A stretch of 53,376 nt of DNA from Clostridiales bacterium. GTDB taxonomy: Bacteria; Bacillota; Clostridia; Oscillospirales; Acutalibacteraceae. The stretch is from assembly GCA_012523185.1 (NCBI GenBank), contig JAAYIY010000062.1, positions 1 through 53,376 on the forward strand, read 5' to 3'. The translations under genes were made by a program, and so were the position numbers. Positions 34,929 to 43,814 of the stretch are shown here, piece by piece. Numbering within the stretch: the stretch's first letter is position 1; the number at the start of each line of letters is the position of its first letter. The notes beneath the pieces were generated by a model. The model worked only from the letters and a program-made list of their open reading frames with translations, had not been told where the DNA came from and made no database searches.

Positions 34929-35560
34929 ATCTTTTTTTTCATTCCTTTCAAATCATCCTTTTTTGGCTCGCCGACTTCTGTCAGCACAAAAGCAAGAGTC
35001 CACATCAAAACGCCGGAAAACACGACAATCAGGAGAAAGCCCGCCGTCGTTATCTGCAAAACCTTTATGGCGACAAAAACATCAAGCAGCGAGTTTATTA
35101 TGCCCCATTCGATTAGCCCAAGGTCGGAAACGGTGATTGTCCCGTCTGTAAACGGCCTTGCAAAGCTGTTGTTAAACAAAACAAACATCGCGACAATCAA
35201 TGCGGCGGCGCCGAGCGAAAGAAAGACATTCACAAGCTTTTTGTTTGAAAAGACAGCAAAGCAGATTATCAAGACGGCAAGAATCAACGCGGCGGCAAGG
35301 CAGCAGCCGGAAGCTATCAGCCCCGGCAGCGTCTCCCTGACGCCCTGTGAAAGCTCCATGCCCTCGGCAAAGCCGGAAAACGTGCTGTTTTTGCTGAAAA
35401 ACATCTTGTAAACATTCCAAAGGCTTAGCTGCTCATAGACATAGCTGCCTGTGATGGACACTTCGCCGACAACGCGCACTATCGGCGAAAACAGCGCGAC
35501 GGGAAAAGAGCATAGCGCTATAAGGGCGGCCACAACCCTGTAAACGATTTTTGACGCCAT
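34925..35560 (-). CDS. Four-span membrane protein of unknown function
   Basis: 211 residues with hydrophobic segments near 9-29, 83-107, 113-130 and 165-195. A large extracellular loop with SITGSYVYEQLSLWNVYKMF lies between spans 1 and 2, and the C-terminus is lysine-rich ([12 protein letters not shown]). I do not recognise it. It starts 12 bp after glnS and overlaps the lipoprotein gene, so it is likely to work with that lipoprotein. Confidence 0.7.
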   Translation of the reverse strand: MASKIVYRVVAALIALCSFPVALFSPIVRVVGEVSITGSYVYEQLSLWNVYKMFFSKNSTFSGFAEGMELSQGVRETLPGLIASGCCLAAALILAVLIICFAVFSNKKLVNVFLSLGAAALIVAMFVLFNNSFARPFTDGTITVSDLGLIEWGIINSLLDVFVAIKVLQITTAGFLLIVVFSGVLMWTLAFVLTEVGEPKKDDLKGMKKKI

Positions 35561-35572
35561 TTTAAGCCCTCC

Positions 35573-37216
35573 TTACCACGATGAGTTTAAAGCGACTGTC
35601 CTGTTTATGATTAACTTTTCGGCTGTGCTTTCCTTGTCGGCGCAAAAATATCCAAGGCGCATGAACTGATAAACATCGCCCGGTTTCATGCCGCGCAGCG
35701 AACCCTCAAGCATACAGCCCTCAAGCTTTACAAGCGATTCACCGTTAAAATGCTCCTCGTAGTCGTCGCCCGGATCCTCGACATTGAAAAGCCTGTCATA
35801 AAGAAGCACGTCGGCAGGCACAAAGTCTGTCGCGCCGACCCAATGCAAAGTGCCTCTGACCTTTCGCCCGTCGGGCGAAACGCCGCCGTAGCTTGCCGGG
35901 TCATATGTGCAGTGCAGGCAGCTCACTTCGCCGAACTCGTCTGTCTCATAGCTGTCGCAGGTGATGAAATAAGCTCCTTTAAGACGAACTTCGTTGCCGG
36001 GAAAAAGCCGAAAATATTTCTTTATCGGCTCGGCCATAAAGTCGTCGCGTTCGACATATATTTCACGCGAAAATGTGACTTTTCTTGTTCCAAGCTCAGG
36101 CCTGTCCGGATGAAACTCGACAGGAATTTCCTCTGTCTTGCCTTCGGGATAGTTGCTGATTATTACCTTTAAAGGCTTTAGCACAGCCATTGCCCTTGGG
36201 GAGGAAACGTTCAGCTCGTCTCGCACGCAGGACTCAAGAAGCCCGTAATCAACGACACTGTAAGCCTTTGCGACGCCGACACGCTCAATAAAGTCGCGTA
36301 TTGCCTTAGCGGGGTATCCGCGCCGGCGCATTCCGCAAAGAGTGACCATTCGCGGGTCGTCCCAGCCGTTGACAATTTTGCGCTCTATCATGTCAAGGCA
36401 TTTTCTTTTGCTTGTTATGCTGTAGTTGAGGTTTAAGCGCGCGAATTCTATCTGCCGCGGCGGCTCGTCAAAGCCTATTTCATCGACAAACCAATTATAA
36501 AGCGGCCTGTGATTTTCAAACTCAAGCGAACAAAGCGAATATGTCACCCTTTCGCACGCGTCTGACAGCGGATGGGCGAAATCGTACATCGGATAGACGC
36601 ACCACTTGTCCCCCGTCTGGTGATGGCTCATGTGCAGAATCCTGTAGATTACAGGGTCGCGCATGTTTATGTTGGGAGAGGACATATCTATTTTGGCGCG
36701 CAGCACTCTTGTGCCGTCGGGAAACTCGCCCGCCGTCATGCGCCCGAAAAGGTCAAGGTTTTCCTCGATGGAACGGTTTTTGTAAGGGCTGTCCCTGCCC
36801 GGCTCTGTCAGCGTGCCGCGGTATTCCCTTATTTCGTCGGCTGTGAGGTCGCACACAAACGCCCTGCCCTTTTTGATGAGCTTCAAGGCGCAGTCATAAA
36901 TAAAATCAAAGTAGTCGGAAGCATAAAAGCACTTGTCCCACTTAAAGCCCAGCCAGCGTATGTCGTCCTTTATCGCGTCGACATATTCGACATCCTCCTT
37001 CGACGGGTTTGTGTCGTCAAAGCGCAGATTGCATATGCCGCCGTATTTCTCGGCAGTCGCAAAATCGATGCATATCGCCTTTGCGTGGCCGATGTGCAGG
37101 TATCCGTTCGGCTCCGGCGGAAAACGCGTCTGAACGCGCTTGTTTACACCGCTCGCAAGCTCCTCGTCAATAATGTCATAAATAAAGTTTGAAGGCAGCT
37201 CGGTCAGCTCTCCCAA
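35573..37216 (-). CDS. glnS: Glutaminyl-tRNA synthetase
   Basis: 547 residues, full length. RFPPEPNGYLHIGHAKAIC (31-49) includes the HIGH motif, and SITSKRKCLDMIE the KMSKS-like motif. The bacterial GlnRS anticodon-binding beta barrels follow. GlnRS is uncommon in Firmicutes, which mostly use Glu-tRNA(Gln) amidation; its presence suggests an acquired gene. The start is TTG 37216, with AGGGGG 7 nt upstream. Before the MITE insertion, the gltX stop lay only 2 nt upstream of this start. Confidence 0.95.
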   Translation of the reverse strand: MGELTELPSNFIYDIIDEELASGVNKRVQTRFPPEPNGYLHIGHAKAICIDFATAEKYGGICNLRFDDTNPSKEDVEYVDAIKDDIRWLGFKWDKCFYASDYFDFIYDCALKLIKKGRAFVCDLTADEIREYRGTLTEPGRDSPYKNRSIEENLDLFGRMTAGEFPDGTRVLRAKIDMSSPNINMRDPVIYRILHMSHHQTGDKWCVYPMYDFAHPLSDACERVTYSLCSLEFENHRPLYNWFVDEIGFDEPPRQIEFARLNLNYSITSKRKCLDMIERKIVNGWDDPRMVTLCGMRRRGYPAKAIRDFIERVGVAKAYSVVDYGLLESCVRDELNVSSPRAMAVLKPLKVIISNYPEGKTEEIPVEFHPDRPELGTRKVTFSREIYVERDDFMAEPIKKYFRLFPGNEVRLKGAYFITCDSYETDEFGEVSCLHCTYDPASYGGVSPDGRKVRGTLHWVGATDFVPADVLLYDRLFNVEDPGDDYEEHFNGESLVKLEGCMLEGSLRGMKPGDVYQFMRLGYFCADKESTAEKLIINRTVALNSSW

Positions 37217-37236
37217 AATTATTCCCCCTTAACTAA

Positions 37237-37408
37237 GGCAACACCGCGCAATGATTGTTGTGCGATTGCGCCGTCAGATTTTTCGTCAGATTGTCTAAAA
37301 AGCGCAGGCAATACTTTGTGTATTGCCGAGCATTTTTGGGCGATATGGCGGAAAAGATGCAAGCAAGCGTGCGACAAAGGCTTCAGCCGCTCATTGCGCA
37401 GTGTTGCC
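37237..37408 (-). mobile_element. 172-bp MITE, copy B, inserted in the 3' end of gltX
   Basis: Same element as 1-172, in opposite orientation, about six differences over 172 bp. It is flanked by identical 4-bp CTAA duplications (37233-37236 and 37409-37412), a YTAR target typical of the IS5 group. It lies between gltX and glnS and supplies the present gltX stop codon at 37383-37385. Confidence 0.93.
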
Positions 37409-39068
37409 CTAAAGTGTAATCGTCAATCGCGCCGTTAATCCTTGCTTTGACTTCACGCTCTCCCAGAAGCGCCATAACGGCATGAAGATCCGGCGTGTTT
37501 GCCCTTGATGTCACCGCCATTCGTATTACGGCGGACACGTCGCCGACATGACCCTTAAAAGCCGAAGGATTTTTCTTGAACTCCTTTACGTTCGGAGTGA
37601 ATCCAAGCGGCTCGCACAAGCCCTTTATTTTTGAAAACCAGACGTCTTTTTCGTCGTCCGCGCCGTAAACCTCAAGATATTTTGACAGTATCGCGCGCGC
37701 GTCGGCGGCTGTGATGCTTTCGGGCGGCCTTTTGCCGCTCTTGTACAGGGCTGGATAGAAGTATTCGACATATCCGCGCACGTCGGACCACTTGGAAATG
37801 TCCTTGCGCGGGTTTGTCCCGCCCCTGTCAATCGAAAAAATTGACTTTGCGTATTTCGGATTGTCCGAAAGAAGCATATATAATTCAGGGTCAAACTCCC
37901 TCGCCCAGACGCTTACTTTTTCAAAAATCTCGTCGGCTCCCATTTTTGAGATGATGTTTTTGCTTATATCGTTCATCTTTGCGATGTCGAATACGGCGCC
38001 GCTCGGGCTCATTTTATTAATGCTGAACGGAAACCTTGACAAAGGCTCGGCGGGGTTTGCCCTGCGCCAGTCCTCAAAATTCGAGTTTGCGAGGGTCATC
38101 AGATATTCAAGCACACTCTCCGTCGGGTAGCCCTGTTCGCGGTAAAAGCTCACGGCAAGCTCAGGATCCTTTCTTTTTGAAAGCTTGCGTTTGTTCCCGT
38201 TGTCAATCTTCATTATAGGCGATATGTGGACATATTTCGGCGGCTTGAACCCGAGCAGGCTGAAAAGCTGGATGTGGACGGGAAGCGAAGCTATCCATTC
38301 ATCTCCTCTCACGACGTGTGTCGTGCGCATAAGATGGTCGTCAACCGCGTGGGCGAAATGGTATGTCGGTATGCCGTCGGATTTCAAAAGAACAATGTCC
38401 TGTATGTTTTCGGGCATTTCAATCTTGCCCTTTATGAGGTCACGGACAGTTATTTTTTTGTTTTCATCACCGTCGGAACGCAGACGCAGCACAAACGGCG
38501 CGCCTGAAAGAATCCTTGACCGCTGTTCGTCAAAGGTCAGCGAGCGGCAGACCGCCCACTTTCCGAAATAGCCCTTTGTCGTTGTGCTTTCGTCGTCCTG
38601 CGCTTTGCGCATCCCTGCAAGGTCGTCCTCCGTGCAAAAGCACGGGTAGGCAAAGCCCTTTTTTACAAGCTCCTTGGCAAAGCACCTGTAAATTTCTTTG
38701 CGGTGGCTTTGCCGATAAGGTCCGTAGCCGCCCTTTTCCTCGTTTTGCCCGACAACGCCCTCATCGGGGACTATGCCAAAGGCAAAAAGCCCGTCTAAAA
38801 TGCTTTCTATGCCGTTTTCAACTTCGCGCTTCTTGTCTGTGTCCTCAATCCTAAGGTAAAACACGCCGCCTGTTATGTCGGCGTTGAGCTTGCTGATGAA
38901 CGCGGAGAAAATGTTCCCCATGTGCATGAACCCCGTCGGACTCGGCGCAAAACGAGATACCCTTGCCCCGTCGGGCAGATTCCTTGGCGGGTATTTTTGC
39001 TCAAGCTCATCCGGCGAGACAGTCAAATCCGAAAAAAGCAGACCGGCTAATTTTTCGCAATCATCCAA
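37383..39068 (-). CDS. gltX: Glutamyl-tRNA synthetase, C-terminus altered by a MITE
   Basis: 561 residues. RFAPSPTGFMHMGN (39-52) carries the HIGH motif, and RKLSKRKDPEL the KMSKS motif. The GluRS class I fold and C-terminal anticodon domain are otherwise complete. The last eight residues, GQHCAMSG after DDYTL, are encoded by the inserted MITE. Removing the MITE and one target copy restores the frame as DDYTL-VKGE-stop, so only the extreme C-terminus has changed and the enzyme probably works. A GGAG ribosome site precedes ATG 39068. Confidence 0.95.
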   Translation of the reverse strand: MDDCEKLAGLLFSDLTVSPDELEQKYPPRNLPDGARVSRFAPSPTGFMHMGNIFSAFISKLNADITGGVFYLRIEDTDKKREVENGIESILDGLFAFGIVPDEGVVGQNEEKGGYGPYRQSHRKEIYRCFAKELVKKGFAYPCFCTEDDLAGMRKAQDDESTTTKGYFGKWAVCRSLTFDEQRSRILSGAPFVLRLRSDGDENKKITVRDLIKGKIEMPENIQDIVLLKSDGIPTYHFAHAVDDHLMRTTHVVRGDEWIASLPVHIQLFSLLGFKPPKYVHISPIMKIDNGNKRKLSKRKDPELAVSFYREQGYPTESVLEYLMTLANSNFEDWRRANPAEPLSRFPFSINKMSPSGAVFDIAKMNDISKNIISKMGADEIFEKVSVWAREFDPELYMLLSDNPKYAKSIFSIDRGGTNPRKDISKWSDVRGYVEYFYPALYKSGKRPPESITAADARAILSKYLEVYGADDEKDVWFSKIKGLCEPLGFTPNVKEFKKNPSAFKGHVGDVSAVIRMAVTSRANTPDLHAVMALLGEREVKARINGAIDDYTLGQHCAMSG

Positions 39069-39188
39069 TCTTTACAACTCCGTTTAAACAAAATAAGATA
39101 CCAATCTTTATTATCGCAGAAAACGTCGCAGGTAGCAAGAAAATTTTAAAAGTTTTTACAATTAATTTATATTTATTTCTTCTTTTAT

Positions 39189-39217
39189 TTGTAAACATAT
39201 GAATATTCTGTTATTAT
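39189..39217 (+). promoter_or_regulatory. Possible promoter of the alcohol dehydrogenase gene
   Basis: TTGTAA (39189-39194), 17-bp spacer, TATTAT (39212-39217), in the AT-rich divergent gap 39069-39281. No other feature is seen in that gap. Confidence 0.45.
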
Positions 39218-39281
39218 TAGGCTTGAGTAATAATGTTAATGTCTGATTTGATGCCAATTTGGAGGGATAGCTTTAAAAGAT

Positions 39282-40478
39282 TTGTTTTTTAAGGTCTATT
39301 GCAGAAGCTTTCAGGCCGCGATGAAAGTTGCCTCATATTTTCTTGACTGGTCCGAGCCCTGTCTGCACATCGGCGCGGGAAGCATAGAAAAGCTGCCGTC
39401 AATTCTGAAGTCCGCAGCGGTTAAAAGTGTCCTGTTCGTCACGGACGAGGGACTGACAAAGTTGAATTTGACCGACGCTCCAATCAGCGCTCTTAAAAAT
39501 GAAAATATAAGCGTCACTGTCTATGACGGCGTCCTGCCGAACCCAACCTTCAAAAACATTGAGGAGGCTCGAGAGCTTTATGTCAAAAACGGCTGCGGCG
39601 CCATTATAGCTTTCGGCGGAGGCTCGCCGATGGACTGCGCGAAGGTTGCCGCCGCAAGGGTGGCAAACCCCGACAGGACAATTGAGGAAATGAAGGGGCT
39701 GTTGAAGGTGCGCAAAAAGACACCTCCTGTTTTTGCGGTTCCTACGACTGCGGGCACAGGCTCCGAAACGACGCTTGCGGCGGTTGTGACAAATGTGAAA
39801 ACACATGAAAAATACGCGATAAACGACCCCAAGCTCCGTCCCGGATACGCTGTGCTTGACCCGTTACTGACAGTCGGGCTCCCGCCGAACATAACATCAA
39901 CGACCGGCATGGACGCCCTGACACACGCCGTAGAGGCATATATAGGCCGCGGCAACACAAAAAAGACGAGACAATTTGCCGAGGAGGCTGTAAAGCTTAT
40001 TTTTGAAAATCTTGAGACTGCATATAACGACGGCAAAAATGTCAAGGCAAGAGAAAATATGCTTTTTGCCTCCTTCTGCGGCGGCGCCGCCTTCACAAGA
40101 GCTTATGTCGGCTATTCCCACGCGATTGCGCACAAGCTCGGAGGACTTTACGGCATTCCTCACGGCTTGGCAAACGCCGTCATCCTCCCCTATGTGCTTG
40201 ATTATTTCGGCAAAAGCGCCGAGACCGCGCTTTCACGCCTTTCTGACATCGTCGGCATAAAGGGTGCGGACAATTCGCAAAAGGCAGGTGCTTTTATTGA
40301 GGAGATAAGAGCGATGAACAAAAGAATGAATATACCTGAACACATCAGCTCTATCAAGGCGGAGGATATTCCCATCATCGCCAAATCAGCGCTTAAAGAG
40401 GCAAACCCTCTTTATCCGGTGCCCAAAATCATGAACAGACGGGAGTGCGAGGAGATTGTGAAAAAGATTGCCGGCTAA
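39282..40478 (+). CDS. Iron-containing alcohol dehydrogenase
   Basis: 398 residues. Group III alcohol dehydrogenase motifs: AFGGGSPMDCAK, VPTTAGTGSETT, GMDALTHAVEAYIG and SHAIAHKLGGLYGIPHGLANA, with the Asp and three His metal ligands. It likely reduces an aldehyde with NAD(P)H in fermentation. The N-terminus FFKVYCRSFQAAMKVASYFLD matches relatives that begin MxLxxKLYCRxxQ, which supports the TTG at 39282 although its GGAGGG site is 15 nt away; ATG 39321 would cut off conserved residues. Confidence 0.9.
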   Translation: MFFKVYCRSFQAAMKVASYFLDWSEPCLHIGAGSIEKLPSILKSAAVKSVLFVTDEGLTKLNLTDAPISALKNENISVTVYDGVLPNPTFKNIEEARELYVKNGCGAIIAFGGGSPMDCAKVAAARVANPDRTIEEMKGLLKVRKKTPPVFAVPTTAGTGSETTLAAVVTNVKTHEKYAINDPKLRPGYAVLDPLLTVGLPPNITSTTGMDALTHAVEAYIGRGNTKKTRQFAEEAVKLIFENLETAYNDGKNVKARENMLFASFCGGAAFTRAYVGYSHAIAHKLGGLYGIPHGLANAVILPYVLDYFGKSAETALSRLSDIVGIKGADNSQKAGAFIEEIRAMNKRMNIPEHISSIKAEDIPIIAKSALKEANPLYPVPKIMNRRECEEIVKKIAG

Positions 40479-40503
40479 GTCTGCCCGGTTAAGTCTGCCC
40501 GGT
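40476..40503. repeat. 14-bp perfect tandem duplication at the adh stop codon
   Basis: TAAGTCTGCCCGGT occurs at 40476-40489 and again at 40490-40503. The first TAA is the stop codon of the dehydrogenase gene. Confidence 0.85.
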
Positions 40504-40587
40504 CTTAAGCTTATAAGGAATTATATGACTTGTGCAGGGCATTATAAAAACAGTCGCCCGCAAATCCTTGAAAAGGAGATGTTTTTA

Positions 40588-41454
40588 ATGAGCTTTGAGG
40601 TAGTAACCGATTCATCTGCAAATCTCACCGACGAAATGATTAAAAAATACGGCATTCACGTTATCAGCCTCACCATCAGAGTGGACGGCAGGGATTTCCC
40701 AAGCTACCAAAACGGCAAAGCCACAGACAGAAAAATGTTTTATGACATGATGAGGGACGGCAAGGAGCTGCTCACGTCACAGATAAACCCCGCCGACTGC
40801 GCAAATCTTTTTTCACAGATATTGTCGCGCGGCAACGACGTGCTTTACATTTGCTTTTCGTCCACATTAAGCGGCACTTACCAAGTCGCCGCCATGACGG
40901 CGGAGGACATGGCGCCCGACTATCCGGAGCGTAAGATACTTGTCCTCAACTCTCTTTCCGCCGCATTCGGAGAGGGTATTCTTGCCGTTCACGCCGCCAA
41001 AATGCGTGACGAGGGCGCTTCGGCAGAGGAAACATATGAACGAATCAACTCAAAAAGGTTTAACGCATGTCATTGGTTCACAGTCGACAATCTGATATAC
41101 TTAAAGCGCGGGGGCAGGATACCTGCCGCCACGCAGATAGTCGGCACAATGCTCAACATCAAGCCGATATTCCACATGGATAATGACGGCAGGCTTACGC
41201 CGGTCGGCAAGGTAAGAGGCAGAAGGAACGCGCTCAACGAGCTTATCGAAAGGCTGAGGGGGCAGATAACGGAGCCGGAGTCCCAGACTCTTTATATAGC
41301 GCACGCGGATTGTCCGGACGACGCGGAATATCTGCGCGAAAAGCTTGCGGAGTTTAATCCTGTTGAAATAATCAGCGCATACCTTGACCCTGTCATCGGA
41401 AGCCACACGGGACCGGGAACTATTTCTGTCTACTTTTTCGGCAGGGAGCGCTGA
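40588..41454 (+). CDS. DegV-family fatty-acid-binding protein
   Basis: 288 residues from ATG 40588, with AAAAGGAG upstream; the frame upstream is non-coding. EVVTDSSANLTDEM at the N-terminus, SQINPADCANLFSQIL, ICFSSTLSGTYQVA and the LKRGGRIPA motif identify DegV. DegV/FakB proteins bind a fatty acid for phosphorylation by FakA kinase; no FakA gene is nearby. Its last 35 bp overlap the 3' end of the convergent TVP38-type gene. Confidence 0.92.
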   Translation: MSFEVVTDSSANLTDEMIKKYGIHVISLTIRVDGRDFPSYQNGKATDRKMFYDMMRDGKELLTSQINPADCANLFSQILSRGNDVLYICFSSTLSGTYQVAAMTAEDMAPDYPERKILVLNSLSAAFGEGILAVHAAKMRDEGASAEETYERINSKRFNACHWFTVDNLIYLKRGGRIPAATQIVGTMLNIKPIFHMDNDGRLTPVGKVRGRRNALNELIERLRGQITEPESQTLYIAHADCPDDAEYLREKLAEFNPVEIISAYLDPVIGSHTGPGTISVYFFGRER

Positions 41455-42136
41455 TCTTTGCCGGACTTTTGCCTTTCACAAATCTTTTTGCAAGAATTGC
41501 CGCGAATATGGCAGCCATGCCGACGGCAATTATATACTTTGCCGGGACATATTCATACATTCCCCGCCCGAAAGCTGTCAGCGCCGCGACACGCGGCATA
41601 ACTCCGAGAAGCGACATCAGCAGATAGGGCGCGAAAGGAAAGCGCGACGCGCCGAGGAACAGGCTTGAAAGGTCAAGAGGCAGCGGCGAAAGCCTTAAAA
41701 GAAACACAAACGAACGCCCTCCCTTATCTTTCAGACCGACAAGCTTTTTGCCGCCTTTTGTTTTTTGCAGGATCTTTTCGACACCGCTTCCGCCGAGGAG
41801 CCTTCCGAGGAAATATGTCGCCGTGACTTCGGCACATATTCCCGCCAGGTTCACAAGCAGAGCCTGCGGCACGGGAAACGACATCCCGACAGCGATATAT
41901 ATTACCGAAGCCGGTATGACAAATGTCAAGGATTTAATGAGATATATGACAATCACGACCGCGGCCGCTGTTCCCGCCGACGGCATCACAGCCGTCATTT
42001 CTTGAATGTCAATCCTTTTCAAGTCGTCATGATATAAGACGACAGCCGCAAGAAGTGACGACGCCGCGGCGATTCTTAACAGCGCGAGAAAAAAAGCCTT
42101 AAGTTTTGGTTTAAACGATCCTTTCAGCATCTTCAA
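41420..42136 (-). CDS. TVP38/TMEM64 (DedA-like) membrane protein
   Basis: 238 residues with about six hydrophobic segments. The family motifs are YIAVGMSFPVPQALLVNLAG, EVTATYFLGRLLG and LLRLSPLPLDLSSLFLGAS, with PRVAALTAFG later. Family members are transporters or scramblases for lipids; some DedA relatives recycle undecaprenyl phosphate. The exact substrate is unknown. Its 3' end overlaps degV by 35 bp in convergent orientation. Confidence 0.88.
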   Translation of the reverse strand: MKMLKGSFKPKLKAFFLALLRIAAASSLLAAVVLYHDDLKRIDIQEMTAVMPSAGTAAAVVIVIYLIKSLTFVIPASVIYIAVGMSFPVPQALLVNLAGICAEVTATYFLGRLLGGSGVEKILQKTKGGKKLVGLKDKGGRSFVFLLRLSPLPLDLSSLFLGASRFPFAPYLLMSLLGVMPRVAALTAFGRGMYEYVPAKYIIAVGMAAIFAAILAKRFVKGKSPAKISAPCRKSRQK

Positions 42137-42232
42137 AACCTTTCAAAGCTGTGCGCACACATTCTTGGTGGTATTATAAGCCATTCACACGTCAAATACC
42201 CGCATTTCATATTTTATTAGGGGGCGTCAATT

Positions 42233-43705
42233 TTGCAGCTGACAAAAAAGTTACAGCGCGCCGTGGTTTCTTTGGCGATTGACCGCACGCTGCGATACAT
42301 CAACAAGAACCCTGAGGAAAACCTTGTTAAGCTGATTTGCAAAGCGCAAAGGCTTGCCGGAGGCGTTTTTCCAAAGGGTGTTTTTGACAGCTTTCGCGAC
42401 GCTGTGACAGACCGCGAAAACACATGGTCACGCTTTGCGGGCAATATGCTTTCAGACATCGATCACACAGTCTTGAAAAAGATGCTTTTGGCGCTCGGTC
42501 TCGGTTCCTATAACGGAACAAAAGCCGTCCGTGCCAACAGAGAAAAATACAAATGCAACATTCCTTATATTATCCTGCTTGACCCGACAAGCGCATGCAA
42601 CCTGAAATGCAAAGGCTGCTGGGCATCCGAATACGGGAACAGGAGCAGCCTTACCTACGATGAGATGGAAAGCATCGTTTCGCAGGGCGTGGAGCTTGGC
42701 GCGCACCTTTATATGTTCACCGGCGGCGAGCCGCTCATCAGAAAAGACGACATTCTCCGCCTTTGCGCCGCTCACCCCGAATGCGCCTTTCTTGCTTACA
42801 CAAACTCAACTCTCATAGACGACGATTTTTGTGTTCGCATGAACGAGGCGGGCAACCTTTCGCTTGCTTTGAGCATTGAGGGAAACAAAGAGACAAACGA
42901 CAGCCGCCGCGGCAATGGCAGCTATGACAAGACCATAAAAGCCATGCGGCTGTTAAAAAGCCACAAATGCCTTTTCGGCATTTCGATATGTTATACGCGC
43001 GTCAACCTTCCTGTTGTGACGAGTGATGATTTCCTTGATAAAATGGTCGCCGAAGGTGTTAAGTTCGCGCTTTGCTTCAACTATATGCCTGTCGGTCACG
43101 ACGCCGATGTTGATCTTATTCCCACTCCCGAGCAGCGGCAGGAGCTTTACAGCCGTCTGCGTGTGTTAAGGAGCGGCAAAGGCGGCAAGCCGATGTTCAT
43201 TATGGATTTCCAAAACGACGGCGAATATGTCGGCGGGTGCATCGCGGGAGGAAGAAATTATTTTCACATCAACTCCGCCGGTGATATAGAGCCGTGCGTG
43301 TTTGTGCATTATTCAGACTCAAACATCCGCACCGACACGCTGCTTGAAGCGTTGAGAAAACCGCTTTTCACAGAGTTTTGGCATAACCAGCCCTTTAACG
43401 ACAACCACCTCCGCCCATGCCCGTTCTTTGAAAATCCGGAATGCCTTGTGCGGATGGTAAACGAAACCGGCGCCAAAAGCACCGATCTCATTTCGCCGGA
43501 GCCTGTCGAGGCGCTTTATGAGCGCTGTTCGGGATACGCCGAGAAATGGTCCCCTATCGCCGACGAAATTTGGAAGTCGTCTAAGCACCCAAACCCCAAG
43601 ACGCAGTTTTATCGCGACACTCCCGAGGGACGTGAAAAGCTCAAGCAAGACGCGCCCGAAAAGAAGAAAACAGAATGTCCGCATCTGCCGAAGGGTCACA
43701 TATAA
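42233..43705 (+). CDS. Radical SAM protein with a SPASM-like C-terminus
   Basis: 490 residues. The 4Fe-4S motif ACNLKCKGC (121-129; Cys122, 126 and 129) is followed by MFTGGEPLIR, the radical SAM GGE motif. C-terminal cysteines in GGCIAGGRNYFHIN, DIEPCVFVH and RPCPFFENPECL suggest a SPASM or Twitch domain holding a further cluster. The N-terminal about 110 residues contain no cluster motif. No precursor peptide gene is seen next to it. TTG 42233 has AGGGGG 8 nt upstream. The substrate is unknown. It ends in a bidirectional terminator. Confidence 0.88.
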   Translation: MQLTKKLQRAVVSLAIDRTLRYINKNPEENLVKLICKAQRLAGGVFPKGVFDSFRDAVTDRENTWSRFAGNMLSDIDHTVLKKMLLALGLGSYNGTKAVRANREKYKCNIPYIILLDPTSACNLKCKGCWASEYGNRSSLTYDEMESIVSQGVELGAHLYMFTGGEPLIRKDDILRLCAAHPECAFLAYTNSTLIDDDFCVRMNEAGNLSLALSIEGNKETNDSRRGNGSYDKTIKAMRLLKSHKCLFGISICYTRVNLPVVTSDDFLDKMVAEGVKFALCFNYMPVGHDADVDLIPTPEQRQELYSRLRVLRSGKGGKPMFIMDFQNDGEYVGGCIAGGRNYFHINSAGDIEPCVFVHYSDSNIRTDTLLEALRKPLFTEFWHNQPFNDNHLRPCPFFENPECLVRMVNETGAKSTDLISPEPVEALYERCSGYAEKWSPIADEIWKSSKHPNPKTQFYRDTPEGREKLKQDAPEKKKTECPHLPKGHI

Positions 43706-43739
43706 AAGTCAATTGTTCCGAGCCGCGGTTTTTCAAGAC

Positions 43740-43797
43740 AAACAGCCCCGTCACTTTGCGTCCTTTAGGCGCTGTGTGAAGGGGCTGTTTTGATTTT
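43740..43797 (+). terminator. Bidirectional terminator between radical SAM gene and clpC
   Basis: AAACAGCCCC (43740-43749) pairs perfectly with GGGGCTGTTT (43781-43790), then TGATTTT. The A-rich left flank would serve clpC on the minus strand. Confidence 0.8.
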
Positions 43798-43814
43798 GCT
43801 TTACGCGGTCTTTA

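Noticed and set aside
39069-39281. T-box riboswitch upstream of gltX
   Set aside because: No T-box antiterminator core or specifier stem was recognised in the gap; it is simply AT-rich.
42233-43705. RiPP (modified peptide) cluster around the radical SAM gene
   Set aside because: No precursor-like small ORF, leader peptidase or transporter was seen beside it; neighbours are a DedA-like protein and clpC.
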